Assembly: GCF_963082655.1 (NCBI RefSeq)
Contig: NC_081555.1
Location: 177,242,944 to 177,306,943 of the forward strand
DNA from: Stomoxys calcitrans
Lineage: Eukaryota; Arthropoda; Insecta; Diptera; Muscidae
Length of the DNA: 64,000 nt
Direction: 5' to 3'
Shown: in pieces, positions 55,201-64,000 of the stretch
Layout of the letters: each line of letters begins with the position of its first letter
Position numbering within the stretch: the stretch's first letter is position 1
The notes under the pieces: generated by a model
Database searches by the model: none
Seen by the model: only the letters and a program-made list of their open reading frames with translations
What the model was told of the DNA's origin: nothing
Made by a program: the position numbers and the translations under genes

Positions 55201-58200
55201 ATTAAAAGAAGACGAATGCACCAATGCCAGTTTCTATCTCTAAAAAATTGCTCACGCTTTGTAGCTATAGGTCTGTTCGCGTACTTTTTCCAGTAAAAAT
55301 TTGCAGGAGAGTAAGATCCATTTTACTCTCTTTAAAAAATTTGGAAGCAAAAGTACGCGAACGACCAGTAAAAATTTGGAGAAAAACATGATTTTTGTTT
55401 TGGTTGTTTTATAATTTGCTTGCTTAGAAAATAATTTTTTTAAATAAGAAATGCTGGCGATACTTGTGAGGTATTTCCTTAAGATAAACATCAATTTATT
55501 GACTCGAGAGTGAAAAGGCTAGAAGGGGAGCCATTCGTATATCAGTGCCGCTGGACAGTCATCACAAATTACCGTACAATTCCATGGCAGCCGCTTGTAA
55601 GTACCGCATTGAGCCGGTGGAGTCTTTCATTGGGCCGATGGAATCTTTCAGTGTACAACACACTGCTACAACAACAACCGTGCACGAAGCTACGAATGTC
55701 ATCCGTGGGGCCAAGTCGCGCAAAGCGCTGGTTCCACAAAGAATCTCTACACTGATGCTGAATAATCTGGATCTGCTGGAGTCGATTACCTTACAACTGT
55801 CTCCAGCCTATCTGAACACTATTATAGTACCCGATGTTTGGAAGATGGGCAGTCTGATCCTGCTACTGAAACCTGAAAAGGACACGAGCAAAGGGGAGTC
55901 GTACAGACCGATCTCCCTTCTGTCTTCAGTAGCCAAGGCGCATGAGGGACTACTCCTTCCGCTCCTCTCGTTGGACAATTTCCATTCGCCGAGCATCAGC
56001 ATGCATTTCGAAGGCTGCATAGGACTACAACTGCTTTACATGTCATCACCGTATACAAAAGTACACTTGTTGTGCTGACAATGATACCTTACACTAACCA
56101 TCTAATGCTTTTGGATATTGTGGTTAGATAAATTGCTACGACCACTGATGTGAGGCTAAGGGAGTTTTCTATTTGGTCATGTGGCGGCTACGAACACTTC
56201 GTTATCATTGAAGATATCTGTATCCGTTCACAATTGGCACTCTAATTTGGGCTAATTTTTTCTAATCCCACTGTGCATCACTTGTTTGACTGCCCAGCTG
56301 GACCCACTCAATCCCATGGCAGCATCTGAATTTCGACAAATTTAATATAATCTTTGAGGCCAAAAAATTTAAATTGCCATACAAAATAGTATAATATTTG
56401 TCAGTATCTTATTTGCAGGCGTAATTATAGTGATCTGTGTGAGTTTAAGGGATAGGTAAAGCAAACATTATGCACGTATATTCAAGTAGGCGACACGGAC
56501 GACATAACAATGTATCCGTGAAAAAGTAATTGTACGTTCACAATAAGTCCTATTTCAATAAAAAAATTGTTTGAAAACTTGGTTGGATTAGGTAATTATA
56601 GAACTATGCCCTACAGAAGAGCTATGGACAAAAATGACCAAATTACGAAACCAAAACAAAAGTATGAATTTTCGTAAGATCGATGTCATATTGAAATTTT
56701 TTAAAACTTGATTTCTGTAAGTCATGCCCCCTTATCCCAGCTATTTTAAGACTAGCAAGAAAATTGAAATATAATGGTTTTAACTTGTCTTTTCTACAGT
56801 TTTAACACAATTTTAATGCAGTTTCCGCTAATCTGAATAAACGATTGATCACTTTTTAAGATAAATAATTTGAAGTACGCAAAGACTTGCAGATGCTAAC
56901 TGGTCTCAATCCTCGGCATTTTTACATAAAAATTACTATAAACATGTTTCTAAATTCAAATAAGAGCTTGTGCAAGGTAAGTGATTACAAGTTTTCCACA
57001 ACCAACTCTATTGTTGGATACAATGCTCTTATTTTAGCTCTTAAATGAAAACAACTAAGGATTGAGTAAAATGGTTATACAACTTGTATGCATATAGTGC
57101 ATTGATCGAATTTCAGGATTATTTTTAACAATACGACGAAGCGTTGCTTTTGTTTTGCACGACACTGTATATATTCTTGATCGTCTTGACACTAAGTTGA
57201 TCTAGCCATGTCTGTCCGTCTGTCGAAAGCACGCTAACTTTGGAAGAAGTGAAGCTATCCGCTTGAAATTTCGCAAAGATACTTCTTACTAATATAGTTT
57301 GCGAATGTAAATGGGCCAAATCGGTTCATATTATACTTCTTGGGAGGGAGGGAGGGGTAGAGGGAGCAATTATTATATGATATGGCTGAAATTTTGCTCG
57401 TGAGGTTTTGTTATGACTCGCAACAACCATGCCAGGGATGGTATAAATCATGCAAAAGTTTGTAAAGATCGGACCAAAATTGTGGCTTCTACAGCCTCAA
57501 AAGGCCAAGTCGGATGAAAGATATATATGGGAGCTATATCTAAATCTGAACCGATTTTTATGAAATTTTGCACAAATATGGTAGACCTCAAATAAAATAC
57601 CCAATGCCAAATTTTGTAAAGATCGGGCGAAAATTTTGACTTTTACAGCCTAAAAAGCCATATCGGATGAAAAATATATACGGGTGCTATATGTAAATCT
57701 GAACCGATTTTTTTTCAAAATCAATAGCGTTTGTCCTTGGCCAAAAAAGTGACATGTGCAAAATTTCGTGAGAATCGGACCACAAATACGACCTGCAGTA
57801 TGATTACAAGAATACATGGACTCACAGACGGACATGGCTAAATCGAATCAGAAAGTGATTCTGAGTCGATCGGTATACTTATCAGTGGATCTAGCCCTTC
57901 TCCTTCTTAGCGTTGCAAACAAATGCACAAATCTATAATACCCCGTACCACAGTGGTCGTGTAGGGTATAAAAATAGCTTTTGGTTTTTTGGGACATTCT
58001 AATGTCCTCACATCAAGCTTTTTTTTATTTCAAATTAGGTCCATGAAGTTAAATTTGGTAGATAAAGTTTTCTCAATTGGAAAATTTATTCTAGAGAACA
58101 CGATTTTTTTCGAAAATTCACCACGTTCGTGCCAGCGGAGCTACACCTTTTCATTTCATTTATTTATTTACATCAATTCAAAAGGAAGCTTTCAAGTCTA

Positions 58201-61200
58201 AATTTTTTGCGTGTGTCTTGTGGAACTTGCAATGGTTTACCTTGAGGTCATTTTTTAATTTTAATTTAAATATTGTCAAATCTTTAGCCATTTGATGGTC
58301 ACTTCCGGGAGGATTTCTTTTAATTCGAGCTAGCACTCTTCAAAAAAATTCAGGTGTAGTTGCAGTTTTTTTTTGGACCACCGCCATGGCGTTCGGCTAC
58401 CTTACCAGTATCATTATAAAGATTTATGCTGCGATACTCAAACATTTCGTTCACTTTAAAGTGTTTCAGTTCGCCAACAGGAGTCGGTTAAACTCCATAA
58501 AGGATAACTTTCTTTTTCATTAAGAGAATATAATGCTTGCCTCTAGCAGGATTGCAGATCAATATATCGAGGTGTTACAAACGGAATGACTAAGTTAGTA
58601 TACACCCCATTCTATTGTATGATGGTGGGTATAAAAATTCTTAACGGGGTCCCTTAGGTAGTACTACTTCCAACATTGGACGTGGTGGGCCAAAGGGTAT
58701 GTTTTTAAAAAAAATAACTTAGTTTTTTGCATCACTCTAATGTCCTCGCATCGAGAACTTTTTTATTTCAAATAATATTAGCTCCATGAAGTTAAATTAG
58801 GTAGATAAAGTTTTCTCAATTGGAAATTTTTTCGTGAGAGAACATGATTTTTTTCGAAAATTCAGTTTTTTTTTGGACCACCGCCATGGCGTTTGGCAAC
58901 CCTACCAGCATTATTATAACGATTTATGCTGTGATACTCAAACATTTCGTTCACTTTAAAGTGTTTCAGTTCGCCAACAGGAGTCGGTTAAACTCCATAA
59001 AGGATAACTTTCTTTTTTCATTAAGGGAAAAAATGCAGGATTGCAATATTTCAAGGTGTTTCAAACGGAATGACTAAGTTAGTATACACCCCATTCTATG
59101 ATGGTGGGTATAAAAATTCTTAAGGGGGTCCCTTAGGTATTACTCCTTCCAACATTGGACGTGGTGGGCCAAAGGGTAAGTTTTAAAAAAAATAACTTTT
59201 GGTTTTTTTGGTTCACTCTAATGTTCTCACATCAAGCACTTTTTTTATTTCAAATAATATTAGCTCCATGAAGTTAAATTAGATAGATAAAGTTTTCTCA
59301 ATTGGAAATTTTTTCGTCAGAGAACATGATTTTTGTCAAAAGTTCAGTTTTTTTTTGGACCACCGCCATGGCATTCGGCATCCCTACCAGTATCATTATA
59401 ACGACTTATGCTGCGATACTCAAACATTTCGTTCACTTTGAAGTGTTTCAGTTCGCCAACAGGAGTCGGTTAAACTCCATAAAGGATAACTTTCTTTTTC
59501 ATTAAGAGAAAATAATGCTTGCCTCAAGCAGGGTTGCAGATCAATATTTCGAGGTGTTACAAACGGAATGACTAAGTTAGTATACACCCCCATTCTATGA
59601 TGGTGGGTATAAAAATTCTTAACGGGGTCCCTTAGGTAGTACTATTTCCAACATTGGACGTGGTGGGCCAAAGGGTATGTTTTAAAAAAAAATAACTTTT
59701 GGTTTTTTGGATCACTCTAATGTTCTCACATCAAGCATTATTTTGTATTTCAAATAATATTAGCTCCATGAAGTTAAATTAGGTAGATAAAGTTTTCTCA
59801 ATTGGAAATTTTTTCGTCAGAGAACATGATTTTTTTTCGAAAATTCAGTTTTTTTTTGGACCACCGCCATGGCGTTTGGCAACCCTATCAGTATCATTAT
59901 AACGATTTATGCTGCGATACTCAAACATTTCGTTCACTTTAAAGTGTTTCAGTTCTCCAACAAAAGCCGGTTGAACTCCATCAAGGAAAACTTTCTTTTT
60001 CATTAAGGATTTAAAATGCTTACCTCAAGCAGAGTACTGTGTTCGGCTGTCGGAATAGTTGAGAAAAACTTTAACAAACTATCTATACTTTTTTTAAGCA
60101 ATTCTGTATCATTTGTTTTGTACCAACAAAAATGTGCTTTCAACATATTATATATAGAATTTATTGTTTTTTTATTGATCTCTTTTAATTCTTGGCGTGA
60201 AAACGCGTTAATTTTTTACTTATACATGAGCCAATTTTTATTTCATTTGTATTTCATTTGTAATTTTTGTTGTTACCACCTTCAATTCCATGGCAAGCTA
60301 GTTCTGGTCCCAAGGACCAAACGCCATGCGAAAAAGATAGACGGCCATTGGTTAGTTAAAGGCGCTAATAACTCGCCTTGTCATAGCGAGCATCATAGGC
60401 AGTCAGTATTTGTGCAAGAGCCAGTGCCGCCCGGCCCCTCACTGAGACTCTCCGCTCGATACCACTGATTGTCCGCGATTGCCGTTGCAGCTACTCCGTA
60501 TGGAGCATTTCACTATCCGCAACCGGTAGCTCAGCTAAGCGCTACTGGTGACCGCAATGAACACCACGCAATGTTCCTCAATGTCCCAGCCAGTGTAGTA
60601 CTCACAGCTATCCCGTGTCGTCTTTGTAACTTTTGTTTTATTTTTGGAGTGTGACAGTGAAAAGATTAAGTAAAGAGTACCAACTCTTAATTTGAACATT
60701 AAGTAGTGGTACCGTTATTAAGTAAAGAGTGCCAACTCTTAATCTAAACATTAAGAATTGGAACTCAAGGCTTGTTAAAGTTTAAATTATTTTGCCTAAC
60801 CAATTGACCGTCGTTGCTGGGACGTAGCACATTGTCGTTTCTGTTTTTTTTGTTTTATTTGATAAAAATGTATTTTGTCCGAATTTGAACCGTTTTTTTT
60901 CTATAGTTTTGTTGTACATAATGATAATTTGGATTTTGTATTATACAAGTAATGGAGTTTACCCACCTACCTACCTATTTATGTAATTTGCCACACATTG
61001 TATATGAATTCATACTAATCAGCTTTTGGCTTTCCACCCATCTACTACGTATGTATGTATGTATGTATGTATTGACTACTTACTAACCAACTCACCATTT
61101 TTTTGCATTTTGTGTAAAACGTATGCATCATTTTATTTGTGCATCTTTTTAATCATAATAGTGTGTTGTGTTGTTCATAATAATAAGAATAAGAATAATA

Positions 61201-63541
61201 GAATTACGTACACCCCAGTAAATAGGCATTGAAAAAAAAAGTACAATAAACACTAATTTCGCAACTAAGTTAAATATCATCATCAAAAAAAAAAAACAAA
61301 AAAACAATAAGCCTAAAGAAAAGAACAAACTCTCCCTCTTAGCCAATTCTAATGCAGTCTCATTATTATTGTTGTTGTCCTTGTTGTCTAGGTCTAAGAC
61401 TTGAAACGATCAAACTTGCTAATCTCTCTCAACTCATAAAATCAAGCTTCTTCTATCTATCCCATTGAAAAAAAAGCATACACAAAAAGACAAAGAAAAA
61501 CTAAAAAGTTGAAATCTGAGTTTTAATTGCTAAAATCCTAACAAAATGTTACGTTCGGCTGTGTTGAGCGTGCGTTTCGCGAAGAAAAGTTTTAAACAAA
61601 CGGCGGCGACCTATTGCTTTTGTCGCCATCGTTCCTTAGCGACACAACAACAAAGGCCATCATCAAAGGTGGAAATAGCCAACAATAATAATGACACTGA
61701 TGATGGAGTTGGTAGTGGTGGTAGTGGTACCGTTATAAGTCATCGGCAACTGGAATTGGACAAGGTTAGCATTAAAATGTTTTACTCTTCACAAGTTTGT
61801 CCATGGTAAATCATAAAGCGGTGATGTTCTCCATACTTGAATCCATTTTGCAGATTGATGAGGAGGTGGCAAAGCTATTGGCCCTCAAGGCCAAACTGGG
61901 AGATGAGCCAGCACAAAATCAGAAATTCACTCTAAAGACTCCCAAAGGAACCCGAGACTATGCACCCCAGCAGATGATGCTAAGACAGAATGTACTGGAC
62001 AGAATTGTGGCAGTCTTTAAGAAACATGGTGGTGAGGCCATTGATACCCCAGTATTTGAATTGAAGGTAAATGCGCTACATTAGCACATTAATTTATTCG
62101 AAAATTATTGAAATTTTGCCTGTTTTCATGTTTTTAGGAAGTATTAACCGGCAAATATGGTGAAGATTCCAAATTGATTTATGATCTGAAGGATCAAGGT
62201 GGTGAAATTTTATCTCTGCGATATGACCTGACAGTTCCTTTGGCCCGATATTTGGCCATGAGCAAAATCTCTAGCATTAAGCGTTACCACATTGCCAAAG
62301 TCTATCGCAGAGATAATCCGGCCATGACACGCGGCCGCTATCGCGAGTTTTACCAATGCGTAAGTTTGAACAACTTCTCATTCTACTTATTTTTTTCTAA
62401 AAAAATGTTCGTTTCAGGACTTTGATATTGCTGGCTCCTACGATCCTATGCTGCCAGACGCTGAATGTGTTAAAATTGTCTCTGAAATCTTAGACACCTT
62501 AGATATAGGCGAATATGTAATCAAGTTGAACCATCGGCAACTCTTAGATGGCATGTTTGAGGCTTGTGGAGTGCCAGCGGATAAATTCCGCTCCATATGC
62601 TCGGCTGTAGATAAATTGGACAAAGTATTTGATGATGATGAAGCAAAAAAATAGTTTATTTTAAATGATATTCCCTTTTTTAGTCACCCTGGGCCGAGGT
62701 TCGTCGTGAAATGATTGAGGAGAAGGGCTTGGATGCCTCAACAGCTGATCAAATTGGCGAATATGTTCAGCTGAGTGGAGGCACTGATTTGGTGGAAAAA
62801 CTTTTGGCAGATCCCAAATTGAAGGCTGTTAACGCTGCCGTTAAAGGCCTAGAGGGGATGCAACTGCTACTGAAATATTGTGGAGCCATGGGTCTATCAA
62901 ATAAGATTAGTTTTGACCTGAGTTTGGCTCGTGGTCTGGACTACTACACGGGTGTCATCTATGAATGTGTTCTCAAGGCCGAACCAAAAATCCTGGCCAA
63001 TGGCGCTACCGAAGAACAGGGCACCGTAGGCTCTGTGGCCGGCGGTGGACGTTATGACAACCTAGTAGGCATGTTTGATCCAAAAGGCAAGCAGGTGCCT
63101 TGCGTGGGTGTTTCCATAGGTGTCGAGCGTATATTTTCTGTACTAGAGGCCAAAGCATCTGCAGCTGGCCTCAAACCTCGTACCAACGAAGTGGAGGTTT
63201 ATGTAGCATCAGCCCACAAGGGTTTGCATGAAAAACGTCTTAGCATTCTAAATGATTTATGGAACCAAGGCGTCAAGGTTAGTAAATGCTTTCCTTTAAT
63301 TAAGAAAACATGTTCTTATGTTTGTGTCTATTTCTAGGCTGAACATTCATACAAATTGAATCCCAAACTTTTAGCACAATTGCAACATTGCGAAGAACAA
63401 CAAATTCCCCTGGCCGTGGTGTTTGGTGACTCGGAATTGGAAAAAGGCATAGTAAAGTTGCGCGAAGTTAGCAGTCGTAAAGAGGAAGACATACCTTTGG
63501 CCGAGTTGGCCAACGAAATCAAAAAGAGACTGCGCAACTAA
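52283..63541 (+). CDS. HisRS: Histidyl-tRNA synthetase, predicted cytosolic form (distal first exon, about 510 aa)
   Basis: First exon 52283-52375 (31 codons: [20 protein letters not shown] to PKEK) ends at a GTACG donor in phase 0 and joins exon 61854-62066, then 62138-62359, 62418-62624, 62684-63277 and 63338-63541. The junction completes a WHEP domain: [17 protein letters not shown] continues as [16 protein letters not shown], the two halves of this tRNA-binding helical hairpin. The core has class II motif 2 ([19 protein letters not shown]), the histidine-specific loops [10 protein letters not shown] and [10 protein letters not shown], and motif 3 ([11 protein letters not shown]). It charges tRNA-His in the cytosol. 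At about 510 residues it matches the length of animal cytosolic HisRS. The first intron is 9.5 kb and carries many repeats. The exon link is inferred from phase and domain fit. Confidence 0.88.
52376..53749. other. HisRS first intron, 5' part, no further gene seen
   Basis: AT-rich with scattered short frames. No recognised element or exon. Confidence 0.55.
53750..54025 (+). repeat. Dispersed element with GGCGCCTTTAAATAA core, copy 2
   Basis: CCCGGCACGGGATAGCTGTG, ATACGGAGTAGCTCGAAATG, GCGAGTTGTTGGCGCCTTTA and a final GGGGCTACAGCAACAACAC tail. Related to 40.44 and 60.29 kb. The CAAC-type tail suggests retroposition. Confidence 0.65.
54187..54600. other. Possible pogo-like fragment with a minus-strand 99-codon frame
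   Basis: CAGTACTACCTCGATTAACG at 54189 looks like a pogo/Tigger-type end (TA before it), but no matching far end was found. A minus frame at 54272-54571 ([20 protein letters not shown]) has no recognised relative. Confidence 0.35.
54794..54979. mobile_element. 186 bp pogo-like MITE with TA target duplication
   Basis: CAGTTGAACCTTGATTATCC at the left and ATAATCGAGGTTCAACTG at the right form imperfect inverted repeats of about 22 bp, flanked by TA on both sides (54792-54793 and 54980-54981). Short internal sequence, no frame. Confidence 0.75.
55582..55677 (+). repeat. CAAC-tailed short element, copy 4
   Basis: ATGGCAGCCGCTTGTAAGTA to CAGTGTACAACACACTGCTA plus CAACAACAACC. The tail runs straight into a LINE reverse transcriptase fragment. 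Confidence 0.65.
55683..56078 (+). mobile_element. LINE reverse transcriptase fragment
   Basis: The frame contains [40 protein letters not shown] and [18 protein letters not shown], the N-terminal fingers of a jockey-like RT, related to the element at 44.2 kb. It ends before the catalytic Asp boxes. Confidence 0.75.
56080..57165. other. HisRS intron, no feature seen
   Basis: AT-rich sequence. A partial CCCATGGCAGC word at 56308 may be the stub of a CAAC-tailed element. Confidence 0.5.
57166..57972. mobile_element. Inverted-repeat element relatives, head to head
   Basis: 57166-57345 is a minus-strand 3' part (GACAGACGGACAGACATGGC on the minus strand). 57400-57972 is a plus-strand relative with AGATATATATGGGAGCTATA units and a variant end, GTACCACAGTGGTCGTGTAGGGTAT. 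It is a second subfamily of the ACCCTCCACCAT elements. Confidence 0.6.
57973..60005 (+). repeat. Tandem array of four units of about 480-500 bp
   Basis: The landmark CCGCCATGGC(G/A)TT falls at 58381, 58881, 59363 and 59864, giving periods of 500, 482 and 501 bp. Each unit carries ATTAGCTCCATGAAGTTAAA, a TTTTTTTTGGACCACCGCC stretch and AACAGGAGTCGGTTAAACTC. The first three end with TAAGTTAGTATACACCCC and ATGGTGGGTATAAAAA, the closing end of the inverted-repeat family. Units 2 and 3 keep a 60-70 codon frame ([10 protein letters not shown] to [16 protein letters not shown]). Confidence 0.8.
60285..60625 (-). repeat. Dispersed element with GGCGCCTTTAAATAA core, copy 3
   Basis: On the minus strand: AATCAGTGGTATCGAGCGGA, GAGGGGCCGGGCGGCACTGG and GGCGAGTTATTAGCGCCTTT. 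Longest copy, with extra CACAGCTATCCCGTGTCGTC on the plus strand near 60604. Confidence 0.62.
60626..61545. other. Region just upstream of the mitochondrial HisRS start
   Basis: A short duplication (TTAAGTAAAGAGTACCAACTC type) lies at 60665-60745, and a GTAT microsatellite at 61049-61071. A promoter for the proximal first exon is expected between here and 61546; no TATA or initiator could be assigned. Confidence 0.45.
61546..63541 (+). CDS. HisRS: Histidyl-tRNA synthetase, predicted mitochondrial form (proximal first exon, about 552 aa)
   Basis: Alternative first exon 61546-61764 (73 codons) joined in phase 0 to the same five downstream exons (61854-62066, 62138-62359, 62418-62624, 62684-63277, 63338-63541). 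Its first 35 residues ([18 protein letters not shown], then [10 protein letters not shown]) are rich in Arg, Lys, Ser and hydrophobic residues with no acidic ones, typical of a mitochondrial targeting peptide. A Ser/Gly/Asn-rich linker follows. This form lacks the first helix of the WHEP domain. The catalytic core is shared, so one gene probably serves both compartments. The fourth intron (62625-62683) is only 59 bp; reading through it would stop after VFDDDEAKK. Confidence 0.92.
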
Positions 63542-64000
63542 AATTTTTTTGGACAGCATTGCCAAAATATCCAAAAACTTGATACTCCCAATTTATTTAA
63601 ATCTCTATTATGTTGTATTAAAGCGGCACGGCTTTCAAAGAAAACAAGGCTTCTTAAAAAAAAGACAAAATTCAAAATATTATGAAACGCTTTAGCAAGC
63701 TCAGAATGAAGGCTTTTAAATACATCTTAAAATACACAAGAACTATTTTTGTTGTTTTATTCCTAATGGATGGAAATGGATGTTAGGATGTTTTTTTTTT
63801 TTTTGTATTAATCTATCATTCAGTATTAACACACATCTTTAAATATCCCCCAGAATATATACATATGTATCAATTTGATTTTACCATTGAAAACGCGCAA
63901 TGACCTTTCCTTTTTGTGGAAATTTCGTTTGCTTGCATTTTTACTTTCAGATCTTTGTGGTGGACCCAATTGACTTGATCAGTTTGTTTGTGACCAACAA
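63542..64000. other. HisRS 3' UTR and downstream DNA
   Basis: ATTAAA near 63617 is a possible poly(A) signal. A poly-T run lies at 63790-63803. No further gene is seen before the window ends. Confidence 0.45.

Noticed and set aside
57973..60005. CRISPR array
   Set aside because: Repeats are about 490 bp, without short direct repeats and unique spacers, and this is a eukaryotic genome.

Overview
This window is nuclear DNA of a higher fly. All recognisable genes are split by short GT-AG introns and have closest known relatives in Drosophila (highwire, Ajuba, Spt2, histidyl-tRNA synthetase). The dispersed repeats, a tRNA-derived SINE and inverted-repeat elements opening with TATACCCTCCACCAT, resemble what I recall from muscid and stable-fly type calyptrate genomes, so I infer a calyptrate fly without naming a species. 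Exon boundaries were worked out by hand from splice sites, reading phase and protein-family knowledge; no transcript or database was used.

Layout. 1-3.2 kb: AT-rich intergenic DNA, then an inverted-repeat element with a SINE nested in it. 3.2-9.25 kb (+): a six-exon gene for a predicted single-pass membrane protein that I do not recognise; its last intron (4.2 kb) is packed with transposon debris. 9.64-25.2 kb (-): seventeen exons of highwire (hiw), the PHR-family ubiquitin ligase. The amino end is missing from the window, and the chain stops after the second PHR domain, before the filamin, DOC and RING parts. 25.2-31.3 kb: repeats and retrotransposon fragments. 31.4-32.4 kb (+): a two-exon gene for a basic coiled-coil protein with a C-terminal Cys4 finger. 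33-36 kb: LINE fragments and SINE tails. 36.1-42.6 kb (-): the complete Ajuba LIM gene (jub); its 4 kb intron holds a SINE, a GTAC-rich tandem repeat and a Tc1/mariner derivative. 43.2-45.6 kb: a damaged jockey-like LINE and a possible transposase relic. 46.0-48.3 kb (+): the histone chaperone gene Spt2 in six exons. 48.9-51.9 kb: nested miniature elements. 52.3-63.5 kb (+): HisRS with two alternative first exons 9.2 kb apart, one predicted cytosolic and one mitochondrial, and an intron filled with elements that include a tandem array of about 490 bp units.

The genes serve unrelated household and signalling roles: synapse growth control (Hiw), Hippo and junction signalling (Jub), chromatin (Spt2) and translation (HisRS). 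They do not form an operon or gene cluster. hiw, jub and HisRS are, as far as I recall, all X-linked in Drosophila, so the window may be a rearranged piece of Muller element A. The most interesting observations are the dual-start structure of HisRS, the early end of hiw beside a convergent gene, the tandem array with preserved short reading frames, and a mariner derivative bounded by 152 bp near-identical inverted repeats.
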